Of a stretch of 19,535 bases of DNA, positions 6,733 through 13,773 are shown piece after piece. A model generated the notes under the pieces. The model saw only the letters and a list, made by a program, of their open reading frames with translations, was not told the DNA's origin and did not search any database. Made by a program: the position numbers and the translations under genes. The DNA comes from JAZLFH01 sp045615705. Its GTDB lineage: Bacteria > Bacillota > Clostridia > UMGS1883. The stretch is from contig JAZLFH010000022.1 in the NCBI GenBank assembly GCA_045615705.1, forward strand, positions 1 through 19,535, in the 5' to 3' direction. Within the stretch, counting starts at the first letter, position 1. Each line of letters begins with the position of its first letter.

Positions 6733-6761
6733 TTGACTTCACCGCACAAAAGCCTTAAAAT
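6733..6761 (+). promoter_or_regulatory. Promoter of the HAD phosphatase gene
   Basis: TTGACT (6733-6738) and TAAAAT (6756-6761) are 17 bp apart. Transcription would begin near 6768, only about 11 nt before the ATG at 6779. It is divergent from the nrdD promoter, with 39 bp between the two -35 boxes. Confidence 0.65.
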
Positions 6762-6778
6762 AACTGTCGGTGATAAAG

Positions 6779-7348
6779 ATGAATGTTTACGATTTTGATG
6801 ATACCATATATTACGGCGACAGCACGATAAATTTTTACAAATTTTGTTTGAAAAAAAATCCTCTTTTAATAAGAGTCGTTCCAAAATTTTTGGTGAGGTT
6901 TGTAAAGTACAAATTCAAAAAGTGCGACAAAACATATATGAAGGAAGCCTTTTATGAGTTTTTGAGATATGTTGACGACCCGGAAAAGGAAATAAAACTT
7001 TTTTGGGAACAAAATATGTCAAGAATTAAGCCCTTTTACTTAAATCAAAAAAGAGAGGACGATTTAATCATTTCCGCCTCCCCCACATTCAGCTTAAAAA
7101 TCCCCGCACAAAAACTCGGGTTTGAGTTGATTGCGTCCGAAATAGACATAAAAACGGGCAAGGCACTGGGAAAAAATGTAAGCGGAGAAGAAAAAGCAAG
7201 ACTTTTCAGACAGCACGGCGGAGAAATGGAAAAATTTTACTCCGATTCATATAATGACGAGCCTCTTTCAAGACTTGCAAAAGAGGCGTATATGGTAAAA
7301 GGCGATAAAATCACACCTTGGAAGCACAAAGATGTCAAAGAAAAATGA
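6779..7348 (+). CDS. HAD-superfamily phosphatase (subfamily IB-like)
   Basis: This is a predicted small-molecule phosphatase using an aspartyl-phosphate intermediate and Mg2+. Motif I is YDFDDTIY near the N-terminus (first Asp the nucleophile, second Asp the acid/base), motif II is ISASP in mid-chain, and the motif IV acidic cluster is SDSYNDEPL near residue 155. A helical cap lies between motifs I and II, as in phosphoserine-phosphatase-like HADs. The substrate cannot be told from sequence. I start at ATG 6779 (189 aa). A GTG at 6770 adds three residues but lies about where transcription should begin, and the SD-like GGTGA sits just before the ATG. The leader is therefore very short. The gene stands alone and diverges from nrdD. 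Confidence 0.82.
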   Translation: MNVYDFDDTIYYGDSTINFYKFCLKKNPLLIRVVPKFLVRFVKYKFKKCDKTYMKEAFYEFLRYVDDPEKEIKLFWEQNMSRIKPFYLNQKREDDLIISASPTFSLKIPAQKLGFELIASEIDIKTGKALGKNVSGEEKARLFRQHGGEMEKFYSDSYNDEPLSRLAKEAYMVKGDKITPWKHKDVKEK

Positions 7349-7727
7349 AATTCTTCCTATTAATTATTAACATACACAAATTAATGTAAATTTGTGCCTC
7401 TTCCATTTCTCTTTCAAACTCGATAACATAATCATCCTTTCCGCCTTCCGTTTTTTTGTTATCTACGGTTTCGGCTTGGACTTTTTTGTCATCGGAAATT
7501 GGAAGTTTTTCGCTTACTGGGGTCAAACCATCTAAAAGCGTTCTACTATCGGGAGACACAATGTCTAAAAGTGCGTTGCCGTAATTTTTTTTGTTGACAT
7601 TTTTGTTATCCTGTGGTACATTATTGTTAGAAGCTGTACTATTGGTCGTTTCGGGCGTAGAGGAAAGGGCGTCTGCATTTTCCGCAGTAGCAAGGCTTCT
7701 TTTTGTATTCTCGCAGATGTTATCCAT
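7335..7727 (-). CDS. Doubtful 130-aa Ser/Asn/Thr-rich ORF
   Basis: I do not recognise this ORF. The N-terminal half is low-complexity and rich in Ser, Thr, Asn and Lys, as in a disordered linker. The middle has a more protein-like stretch (VIEFEREMEEAQ). The final codons run through an 8-bp inverted repeat (CACAAATT/AATTTGTG, 7375-7396) and overlap the convergent HAD gene by 14 bp, so the C-terminus is probably not authentic. No SD precedes the ATG at 7727. It could be a remnant of a longer gene or a chance ORF. Confidence 0.3.
   Translation of the reverse strand: MDNICENTKRSLATAENADALSSTPETTNSTASNNNVPQDNKNVNKKNYGNALLDIVSPDSRTLLDGLTPVSEKLPISDDKKVQAETVDNKKTEGGKDDYVIEFEREMEEAQIYINLCMLIINRKNFIFL
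7375..7396. terminator. Weak hairpin after the HAD phosphatase gene
   Basis: An 8-bp stem (CACAAATT/AATTTGTG) with a 6-nt loop lies 27 bp after the HAD stop codon. There is no clear T-run on the plus strand, so terminator activity is uncertain. Confidence 0.3.
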
Positions 7728-7791
7728 AAGGTTTGCATCATGCGTTGCCTTTTAACGAGAAAAACAACTTTTTACCAAAAAAGCAAAAAAA

Positions 7792-7807
7792 TGTTTCACA
7801 TGAAACA
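7792..7807 (+). promoter_or_regulatory. parS-like site 1
   Basis: TGTTTCACATGAAACA differs from the canonical ParB site TGTTTCACGTGAAACA at one central base. It lies 48 bp upstream of parA and holds the apparent parA -35 hexamer. A second site in the opposite orientation follows parB. It is a likely nucleation site for the ParB partition complex and for autoregulation. Confidence 0.85.
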
Positions 7808-7823
7808 TTTTTTGTGTTATAAT
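7795..7823 (+). promoter_or_regulatory. parAB promoter with -35 inside parS
   Basis: TTCACA (7795-7800) and TATAAT (7818-7823) are 17 bp apart. The -35 is embedded in the parS-like site, so bound ParB should compete with RNA polymerase. The start site near 7830 lies downstream of the in-frame ATG at 7822, which rules that start out. Confidence 0.75.
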
Positions 7824-7854
7824 GAGCTTACAACATGGAGAAAGGAGTTTCTTT

Positions 7855-8619
7855 ATGGCAAAAGTTATTTCGGTAGCAAATCAAAAAGGCGGAGTCGGAA
7901 AAACAACTACCGCAGTAAACCTGTCCGCTTGCCTTGCTTATGAAGGGAAAAAAGTGCTTTTGGTTGACTCTGACCCGCAGGGTAATGCAACCGGCGGAGC
8001 GGGAGTGGACAAAAGACATTGCGAACAGACCGTGTATGATGTTTTGATAAATTCGGTGTCGATTGAAGACATAGTAAAAGAAACGAGTTATGAAAATTTT
8101 GATGTATGTCCGTCAAATATATCACTTGCCGGAGCGGAGATAGAACTTGTCAGTATTTTAGGCAGGGAGTACCAACTCAAAAATGCACTTGAAAAAGTTA
8201 AGGATAAATATGACTTTATAATTATAGATGCCCCTCCCTCACTCGGACTTATTACAATAAACGCACTTACGGCATCCGATTCGGTGCTTATTCCGATACA
8301 ATGTGAATACTATGCACTCGAAGGCGTGAGCCAATTAACAAATACGGTAAAAAAAATCAAAAAGGTATTAAATCCCGAAATAGAAATAGAAGGGGTTCTG
8401 CTTACGATGTTTGATTCGAGGACAAACCTTTCAATACAAGTTGTAGAAGAGGTAAAAAGGTTTTTCCCGGACAAAGTATATCGCTCAATTATACCGAGAA
8501 ATGTAAGGCTTTCGGAAGCACCGAGTTTCGGAACACCCATTATACACTATGACAAGACCTCCCGAGGAGCGGAAAGTTATCTTGAACTCGCACGGGAATT
8601 GATTGAAGCAAACAGTTAA
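7855..8619 (+). CDS. parA: Chromosome-partitioning ATPase ParA/Soj
   Basis: ParA is a DNA-binding P-loop ATPase that acts with ParB at parS to segregate origins; in spore formers the Soj/Spo0J pair also affects replication initiation and sporulation. The 254-aa chain has the deviant Walker A KGGVGKTT (11-18, signature Lys at 11), the A' motif VDSDPQGN (38-45) and Walker B FIIIDAPPS (121-129). It lacks the N-terminal HTH of plasmid type-Ia ParA, which fits a chromosomal protein. The ATG at 7855 follows AAAGGAG by 7 nt. An upstream in-frame ATG (7822) overlaps the -10 box. The stop overlaps the parB SD, so parB is translated from the same message. Confidence 0.95.
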   Translation: MAKVISVANQKGGVGKTTTAVNLSACLAYEGKKVLLVDSDPQGNATGGAGVDKRHCEQTVYDVLINSVSIEDIVKETSYENFDVCPSNISLAGAEIELVSILGREYQLKNALEKVKDKYDFIIIDAPPSLGLITINALTASDSVLIPIQCEYYALEGVSQLTNTVKKIKKVLNPEIEIEGVLLTMFDSRTNLSIQVVEEVKRFFPDKVYRSIIPRNVRLSEAPSFGTPIIHYDKTSRGAESYLELARELIEANS

Positions 8620-8631
8620 GGAGGGTATGAA

Positions 8632-9453
8632 ATGGCACTCGGAAAAGGCTTGGACGCACTTTTTGAGTCGGGCGGAATTTTGTCGGAGGACAAAAAAGAA
8701 CTTCGTGAAATCAAGTTGAGCATGATAGAACCGAGAAAGGATCAGCCGAGAAAAAACTTTGACAAAGAGCAACTTTCGGCACTTTCGGAGTCGATTGAAC
8801 TTCACGGAGTAATTCAACCTATAATAGTCGTTGAATCAAAAAACGGATATTACAGCATAATTGCCGGAGAACGCCGTTGGAGAGCAGCCAAAATGGCCGG
8901 GCTTGAAAAAATTCCGGCTATTGTAAAGGATTTGGACGAGTTAAAAGCAGCGGAAATCTCTCTTGTAGAGAATTTGCAAAGAGAAAATCTAAACCCATTT
9001 GAAGAAGCACTCGGGTATCAATCACTTATGGAGCAGTTTGGATTAACGCAGGAGGAAGTAAGTGAAAAAGTCGGGAAAAGCCGTCCTTTTATCGCAAATA
9101 TGTTGAGGCTTTTGCAACTTGACGATTACACAAAAGAGGCACTTTCTTCGGGAAAAATTTCAACCGGACACGCAAGAGCGTTGCTTTCGATAGAAGACAA
9201 AAAAATAAGACACGAACTTTGCGATGAGGCAATAAAGGGTAATTTAACCGTAAGAGATATTGAAGAAGCCTCAAAGCAAAAGAAAAAAGTTGCAAAACAT
9301 AAACAAAACAAGAATCCGTATCCCGATGTTTCCGAAAGTTTGACCAAAAAGTTCGGAACAAAAGTAAAGATTATCGGAACAGAGAAAAAAGGCAAACTTG
9401 AAATAAACTATTGCAGTGCGGAAGACCTTACAAGAATAGTTGATTTGCTTTAA
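8632..9453 (+). CDS. parB: ParB/Spo0J partition protein (CTPase clamp)
   Basis: ParB binds parS, hydrolyses CTP to form a sliding clamp that spreads on DNA, and stimulates ParA. The 273-aa chain begins with the ParA-stimulating type of N-terminus (MALGKGLDALF), followed by a linker. The CTP-binding fold carries IAGERRWRAAKMAG (77-90) and ENLQRENLNPFEEA (113-126). The central HTH is LTQEEVSEKVGKSRPFIANMLRLL (139-161), and a C-terminal dimerisation segment follows (about 236-273). The SD AAGGAGG lies 6 nt before the ATG and overlaps the parA stop. The gene's TAA is followed directly by the second parS-like site at 9454. Confidence 0.95.
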   Translation: MALGKGLDALFESGGILSEDKKELREIKLSMIEPRKDQPRKNFDKEQLSALSESIELHGVIQPIIVVESKNGYYSIIAGERRWRAAKMAGLEKIPAIVKDLDELKAAEISLVENLQRENLNPFEEALGYQSLMEQFGLTQEEVSEKVGKSRPFIANMLRLLQLDDYTKEALSSGKISTGHARALLSIEDKKIRHELCDEAIKGNLTVRDIEEASKQKKKVAKHKQNKNPYPDVSESLTKKFGTKVKIIGTEKKGKLEINYCSAEDLTRIVDLL

Positions 9454-9469
9454 TGTTTCATGTGAAACA
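9454..9469 (-). promoter_or_regulatory. parS-like site 2 (inverted relative to site 1)
   Basis: TGTTTCATGTGAAACA is the exact reverse complement of site 1 and likewise differs from canonical parS at one central base. It begins at the base after the parB stop and ends 19 bp before the next gene, so parA and parB are bracketed by the two sites. Confidence 0.82.
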
Positions 9470-9488
9470 TTTGAAAGGAAGTGATAGT

Positions 9489-9917
9489 ATGGATAAGCGT
9501 TCAAAGTTTTTTTGGATATATGCGACAGTACTTTTTTCGGTGGTTTTTGTGCTGGTTTTAGTATCTGCATTTACGCTTAACAGAAGCAACAGCGAAAAGG
9601 AAGCACAGAACACTCTGTATCAGGGGGCAAAGCAGTCGCTTGAAGATTTAACAAAAGAAAAAGAGAGATTGGAGCAGTCCGAAAGGGACTTAAAAGCGGA
9701 GATTTTAAAACTTCAAGAGGAGTCTCAAAAAAAAGATTCGGAGATAGAAACTCTCAAAAACACGATTGATTCTTATGATTCCATGGTGGAGGCGTACAGG
9801 CTTTATTATTGGAAAAAACATTCCGAAGCGAAGAAGTCTTTTGAAAGAATTGATGTTTCGCTTTTAAAAGAAGAAGGCAAAACCTTCTATAATTCATTAA
9901 GGTCAAAAATATATTAA
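9489..9917 (+). CDS. Membrane-anchored coiled-coil protein between parB and serS
   Basis: The function is not known. The 142-aa protein has a short basic cytoplasmic N-terminus (MDKRSK), one membrane segment (about residues 7-29), then a long Glu/Lys-rich coiled coil (about 35-95, KEKERLEQSERDLKAEILKL). It ends in a helical region resembling a single tetratricopeptide-type repeat (YYWKKHSEAKKSFERI). The start at ATG 9489 follows GAAAGGAAGTG. An ATG at 9453 is in frame but lies within the parB stop codon and would translate the parS site. It is 12 bp upstream of serS. Its position in the parAB-serS operon is the only hint, and a role in chromosome or envelope organisation is speculation. Confidence 0.8.
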   Translation: MDKRSKFFWIYATVLFSVVFVLVLVSAFTLNRSNSEKEAQNTLYQGAKQSLEDLTKEKERLEQSERDLKAEILKLQEESQKKDSEIETLKNTIDSYDSMVEAYRLYYWKKHSEAKKSFERIDVSLLKEEGKTFYNSLRSKIY

Positions 9918-9929
9918 GGAGAGATAGAA

Positions 9930-11210
9930 ATGCTTGATATTAAGCTTATAAGAACGGAAACAGATCGGGTAAAAAAGGCTTTGGCTCGCAGAAAAGAAAA
10001 TGTGGATATTGATGCAGTAATAGCACTTGACGAAAAGAGAAGAGAAATTCTTTTTGAAGCAGAGAAACTTAAAGCAAAACAGAACGAAGAAACAAAAAAA
10101 ATCCCGATGCTCAAAAAAGAGGGAAAAGATACAACTGCAATATTTGCCGAAATGAAGGAAATTTCGGAGAAAATAAAAGCACTTGACGAAAAACTCCGTG
10201 ATGCTGATGAGGAACTTAAACAGGCACTTCTTCGCATTCCCAACATTCCGAACGATAATGTTCCGGACGGCGACACGGACGAGGACAATATAGAAATAAG
10301 AAAGTTTGGAGAGCCAAGGAAGTTTGATTTTGAAGTAAAGCCTCATTGGGACTTGGGAAAAGAATTAGGAATGCTTGATGCGGATACAGCCGCAAAGATT
10401 ACGGGAACTCGTTTTACCGTATATAAGAGTGCTGTTGCACGCCTTGAAAGAGCGGTAGTTAATTATTACCTTGACTTCCATACAACGAAAAACGGTTATA
10501 ACGAGGTTTTTCCGCCGTTTATGGTGCATCGCAATTCAATGATAGGTACGGGACAACTTCCAAAGTTTGAGGAAGACGCATTTAAGGTAGCAAATACGGA
10601 TTATTTCTTGGTACCGACAGCAGAAGTGCCGGTAACAAATATGCACCGTGATCAAATTCTTGACGGAACAAAACTTCCCTTAAAATATGTGGCATACACA
10701 GCCTGTTTCAGAGCAGAGGCGGGAAGTGCCGGAAGAGATACAAGAGGGCTTATCCGTCAGCATCAGTTTAATAAGGTAGAACTTGTTAAGTTTACCCGTC
10801 CGGAGCAGTCATACGAAGAACTCGAAAAACTTACAAACGATGCGGAGAAAGTGCTTCAAGGACTTGGTCTTGCTTACAGAGTGGTAAGAATTTGCGTAGG
10901 CGACCTCGGTTTTACCGCTGCACTTAAATATGATATTGAGGTATGGATGCCGAGTTACGGAAGATATGTTGAAATTTCATCTTGCTCAAATTTTGAAGAT
11001 TTCCAAGCACGCAGAGCAAACATTCGTTTTAAGGACAGTGCAAAGGATAAGGCACAGTATGTACACACTCTTAACGGAAGCGGTGTGGCAGTAGGAAGAA
11101 CTGTTGCCGCTATTATGGAAAACTACCAAAACGAAGACGGAAGCATAACCGTTCCCGAAGTTTTAGTGCCGTATATGGGCGGACTTACGAAGATAGAAGC
11201 AGAAAACTAA
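9930..11210 (+). CDS. serS: Seryl-tRNA synthetase
   Basis: This cytoplasmic class II aminoacyl-tRNA synthetase charges tRNA-Ser (and tRNA-Sec where present). At 426 aa it has the normal bacterial length. The N-terminal antiparallel coiled-coil arm that grips the tRNA long variable arm spans about 30-105. The catalytic domain shows the serine-binding TAEVP (230-234), motif 2 FRAEAGSAGRDTRGLIRQHQF (260-280) and motif 3 GVAVGRTVAAIMEN (385-398). The SD AAGGAG lies 8 nt before the ATG. It is the last gene of the parA-parB-coiled-coil-serS run, with 12 bp to its neighbour. There is no space for a T-box leader in front of it, and a strong terminator follows. Confidence 0.97.
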   Translation: MLDIKLIRTETDRVKKALARRKENVDIDAVIALDEKRREILFEAEKLKAKQNEETKKIPMLKKEGKDTTAIFAEMKEISEKIKALDEKLRDADEELKQALLRIPNIPNDNVPDGDTDEDNIEIRKFGEPRKFDFEVKPHWDLGKELGMLDADTAAKITGTRFTVYKSAVARLERAVVNYYLDFHTTKNGYNEVFPPFMVHRNSMIGTGQLPKFEEDAFKVANTDYFLVPTAEVPVTNMHRDQILDGTKLPLKYVAYTACFRAEAGSAGRDTRGLIRQHQFNKVELVKFTRPEQSYEELEKLTNDAEKVLQGLGLAYRVVRICVGDLGFTAALKYDIEVWMPSYGRYVEISSCSNFEDFQARRANIRFKDSAKDKAQYVHTLNGSGVAVGRTVAAIMENYQNEDGSITVPEVLVPYMGGLTKIEAEN

Positions 11211-11228
11211 CAGAAGATAATAAAAAGA

Positions 11229-11263
11229 GGATGTAAAAAAATCATTTTTTACATCCTTTTCTT
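11229..11263 (+). terminator. Intrinsic terminator of serS
   Basis: A 12-bp stem (GGATGTAAAAAA with TTTTTTACATCC) and a 4-nt loop are followed by TTTTCTTT. The same hairpin core recurs after mscL (19369-19407), in both cases directly before a copy of the nested-hairpin repeat. Confidence 0.9.
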
Positions 11264-11476
11264 TATTTTGTTTGAAAAAATAAATCTCTTAATCTGTGAT
11301 TGTATAGATTTAAGGTGCTTTATGCGGTCGGTATTTTTTACAGCCCATGGGCGACTAAAAAAGCGTGCAGAACGGACAAACTGAACCCGAAGGTGTACGA
11401 AGGTACTCCGAGAGGTGAAGTTTGTCCGCAGCATAAAGAATTAGTTTTATTAAGTTTTGTAAAGAACCGAGTTTTT
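11257..11476 (+). repeat. Nested-hairpin repeat, copy 3
   Basis: The leader unit (about 11257-11345) follows the serS terminator without a gap. The core runs from CTTTATGC (11318-11325) to GCATAAAG (11431-11438). The first arm contains the palindrome GCCCATGGGC. The second arm is the fully paired CGGACAAACT/AGTTTGTCCG and holds the three mini-hairpins. Unlike copies 2 and 4, the tail (11439-11476) is TTTTATTAAGTTTTGTAAAG-type sequence ending in ACCGAGTTTTT. The same tail occurs after copy 5. Confidence 0.8.
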
Positions 11477-11521
11477 CCTTAACTTTAAAAATTATTTAAC
11501 AAAACAAAATGTTATTGTTTG

Positions 11522-11540
11522 TTTCTTTCTTTCTTTCTTT
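11522..11540 (+). repeat. TTTC tetranucleotide run
   Basis: About four and a half tandem TTTC units run directly into the CTTTATGC outer stem of copy 4. They replace the usual leader unit of the element. Confidence 0.8.
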
Positions 11541-11782
11541 ATGCGGTCAGTGCGTTTTTTCCGCCCGAGGGCGACTAAAAAAGCGTGCAGAACGGACAAA
11601 CTGAACCCGAAGGTGTACGAAGGTACTCCGAGAGGTGAAGTTTGTTCGCAGCATAAAGCATAAATTTTTAAAAATTCGTTTTTAACGAATTTTTTCTTTA
11701 TTCTGTTTGAAAAAACAAATCTCTTAATCTGTGATTGTATAAGTTTACTGTGCTTTATGTGGTCAGTGCGTTTTTTTACAGC
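11537..11782 (+). repeat. Nested-hairpin repeat, copy 4 with trailing leader unit
   Basis: The core runs from CTTTATGC (11537-11544) to GCATAAAG (11651-11658). Its first arm has CGCC-CGAG-GGCG at the tip, and its second arm is closed by CGGACAAACT/AGTTTGTTCG with one G-U pair. The tail hairpin AAATTCGT/ACGAATTT (11672-11692) and a coreless leader unit (about 11693-11782) follow, the same order as in copy 2. The promoter of the glycan cluster begins just after it. Confidence 0.8.
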
Positions 11783-11790
11783 CCCTCTTG

Positions 11791-11819
11791 TTGACAAAGC
11801 GAGGCACTGATGCTATCAT
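11791..11819 (+). promoter_or_regulatory. Promoter of the glycan cluster
   Basis: TTGACA (11791-11796) and TATCAT (11814-11819) are 17 bp apart. Transcription would start near 11826, just before the GGAGGGG ribosome binding site of the first gene. It lies directly downstream of repeat copy 4. Confidence 0.75.
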
Positions 11820-11845
11820 AAAAAAGAAGCGGAGGGGATTTTCAG

Positions 11846-12553
11846 TTGAAAGAAATGAGCCGGGAAGAACTCTTGGATTTATATAAAAACTACAAGCCGA
11901 AAAAAGTGTACAATGCAGTAAAAAGAGTGATTGATTTTGTTCTTTCACTTGTTTTGCTTGTAATATTGGCAATACCGATTGCAATAATATCTTTTAGTAT
12001 AAAGGTGAGTTCAAAGGGAAGTGTGTTTTACCGCGGAGAGCGTGGAGGCTACAAAAATAAGCCTTTCAGGATATTTAAGTTCCGTTCAATGGTGGAAAAC
12101 GCAGAAAACATAGGCGGCGGAACTACACGGTTGGGCGACCCGAGAATAACAAAGGTCGGAAAGGTTTTAAGAAAGTTAAAACTTGACGAAACGGCAAATC
12201 TTATAAACATTGTTCGGGGAGAAATGTCGTTTGTAGGTCCTCGCCCCGAACTTTTGAGATACACGGACAAATATGAAGGAATGGAAAAGATAATCTTTGA
12301 TGTCAGACCCGGAATTACCGATATAAGTTCTTTAAAATTTATTTCGCTCGATGAGATAGTAGGTTCGGGAGATGCGGACTCGGTTTATGAAGAATGTGTC
12401 CTTGAAAAGAAAAATCTTTTAAGGTGTGAATATGTTTTAAAACAGAGTTTTTTCCTGGATTGCTACCTGTTTATGATGACGGTATGGTTTACTGTTAAAA
12501 AAGCATTTGACCAAATCTTTAAAAAGGAAGAAAACAGAGGGGTTAAGGCATGA
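11846..12553 (+). CDS. Polyprenyl-phosphate sugar-1-phosphate transferase (PglC/WcaJ-type)
   Basis: This monotopic phosphoglycosyl transferase moves a sugar-1-phosphate from a nucleotide sugar to undecaprenyl phosphate, the first membrane step of glycan assembly. The 235-aa chain has the membrane re-entrant segment after VKRVIDFVLS (about 26-52), the family motif FRIFKFRSM (about 75-83), the catalytic Asp-Glu dyad in KLDETANL (about 113-120) and RGEMSFVGPRPE (about 124-135). It is the short form without the extra N-terminal membrane domain of WcaJ. The start is TTG at 11846: GGAGGGG lies 8 nt upstream, while the next ATG (11855) is too far away. It overlaps the next gene as ATGA. The sugar is not predictable. 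Confidence 0.9.
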   Translation: MKEMSREELLDLYKNYKPKKVYNAVKRVIDFVLSLVLLVILAIPIAIISFSIKVSSKGSVFYRGERGGYKNKPFRIFKFRSMVENAENIGGGTTRLGDPRITKVGKVLRKLKLDETANLINIVRGEMSFVGPRPELLRYTDKYEGMEKIIFDVRPGITDISSLKFISLDEIVGSGDADSVYEECVLEKKNLLRCEYVLKQSFFLDCYLFMMTVWFTVKKAFDQIFKKEENRGVKA

Positions 12554-13773
12554 GAATATGGATTTTAAAAGAAGGAGAACCGCTTCCCTGCGATGAGGGA
12601 AATCCACGGCTTTTTCGTGCCGGAATGTTTGCAAAGGCACTTTCGGAGCGAGGGCATGATGTAACCTTTTGGTCAAGCACATTTGACCACGCAAACAAAA
12701 AGCGAAGATTTTCGTGCGACACCGACTGTCAAGTAACCGATAGCTATAAGTTAAAACTTATCTTTGCACGGGATTACAAGAAAAATATGTCGCTGCAAAG
12801 AATAATTCATCAAAGAGAAACCGCAAAAAAGTTTTATAAAAAGGCACTCAAAGAAGAAAAACCCGATGTAATAATCTGTGCTATGCCGACCATTGATTTT
12901 TTGCAGGAAGCGATAAGGTATTCAAAAGTCGCAAAAGTTCCGGTAATTGCCGACATCAGAGATTTGTGGCCCGATATTTTTGAAGATTTGGCACCTAAAA
13001 AACTGAAGTTTGCGGCAAGAATACTCACTAAACTTTTAAGACCGAAACTGTCAAAGGCACTGTCTCAAACAAAAGGAATATTAGGACTTACCGAAAACTT
13101 TTTAAATTGGGGACTAAACTACGCAAAACGGGAAAAAACAAGACTTGACCGAGTTTTTCCGATGGCATACGCAAAAGAAAGTGCAACTGCGGACAAGGAG
13201 TTTTTCTGTAAGTACGGGATAAAAGAAGATGACTTTATCTGTACATTTTTCGGGCATCTCGGCAACTCTTTTGATATGGACACAATAATCGAATGTGCAA
13301 AATTGACCAAGGATACGGACATAAAGTATGTAATATGCGGTGCGGGACAAATTCTGCCGGATTTGGAAGAAAAAGCGAAACTTCTTTCCAATGTTATATT
13401 TACGGGCTGGATAGATGCGGATAAAATAGCCGGAATAAAGAGTATTGCAACCGTGGGACTTTTGCCGTACAAAAATATAAACAATTACAAACTAAATATT
13501 CCCAATAAATTTGCGGAGTATTTGTCTGACGGATTGATTTTGGCAAACGCAACAGACGGAATAATGCGTGATACAGCAGAAAAAGAGAACATAGGATTTC
13601 ACTATAAAGACGCAGAAGATTTAGCGAAAAAATTAATATCGCTCAAAAACAGCGACCGAGAAGAAATACAAAAGATAAAAGAGCGTTCAAAAAAGTATTA
13701 CGATGAAAACTTCGATGCAAAAAAGGTATATTCTGACTTTTGCGAAATGATAGAAAAGGAAGTAAAGAAATGA
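12550..13773 (+). CDS. Glycosyltransferase, GT4-like (first of three)
   Basis: This is a predicted GT-B retaining glycosyltransferase that extends a lipid-linked glycan at the cytoplasmic membrane face. At 407 aa it has an N-terminal acceptor domain (GNPRLFRAGMFAKALSERGH, near 18-37), the IADIRDLWPD motif at about 135-144 typical of WbuB-like enzymes, and a C-terminal nucleotide-sugar domain (FFGHLGNSFD; GLLPYKNINNYKLNIPNKFAEYLS near 305-328). Donor and acceptor are unknown. It starts inside the stop of the phosphoglycosyl transferase gene (ATGA) and ends in the same way with the next gene, which indicates translational coupling. Confidence 0.85.
   Translation: MRIWILKEGEPLPCDEGNPRLFRAGMFAKALSERGHDVTFWSSTFDHANKKRRFSCDTDCQVTDSYKLKLIFARDYKKNMSLQRIIHQRETAKKFYKKALKEEKPDVIICAMPTIDFLQEAIRYSKVAKVPVIADIRDLWPDIFEDLAPKKLKFAARILTKLLRPKLSKALSQTKGILGLTENFLNWGLNYAKREKTRLDRVFPMAYAKESATADKEFFCKYGIKEDDFICTFFGHLGNSFDMDTIIECAKLTKDTDIKYVICGAGQILPDLEEKAKLLSNVIFTGWIDADKIAGIKSIATVGLLPYKNINNYKLNIPNKFAEYLSDGLILANATDGIMRDTAEKENIGFHYKDAEDLAKKLISLKNSDREEIQKIKERSKKYYDENFDAKKVYSDFCEMIEKEVKK

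Noticed and set aside
7822..7854. Longer ParA start at 7822
   Set aside because: That ATG overlaps the TATAAT -10 box and lies upstream of the predicted transcript start. The ATG at 7855 has a perfect SD and matches the normal ParA N-terminus.
9453..9488. Longer start at 9453 for the coiled-coil protein
   Set aside because: It begins inside the parB stop codon and would translate the parS-like site. The ATG at 9489 has a good SD.
9899..9930. T-box riboswitch before serS
   Set aside because: Only 12 bp separate serS from the preceding gene, too little for a T-box leader, and no specifier or antiterminator sequence is visible.
9903..10346. Minus-strand ORFs of 147 and 124 aa opposite serS
   Set aside because: They mirror the Lys/Glu-rich coiled-coil arm of serS, giving Phe/Ser-rich shadow peptides.
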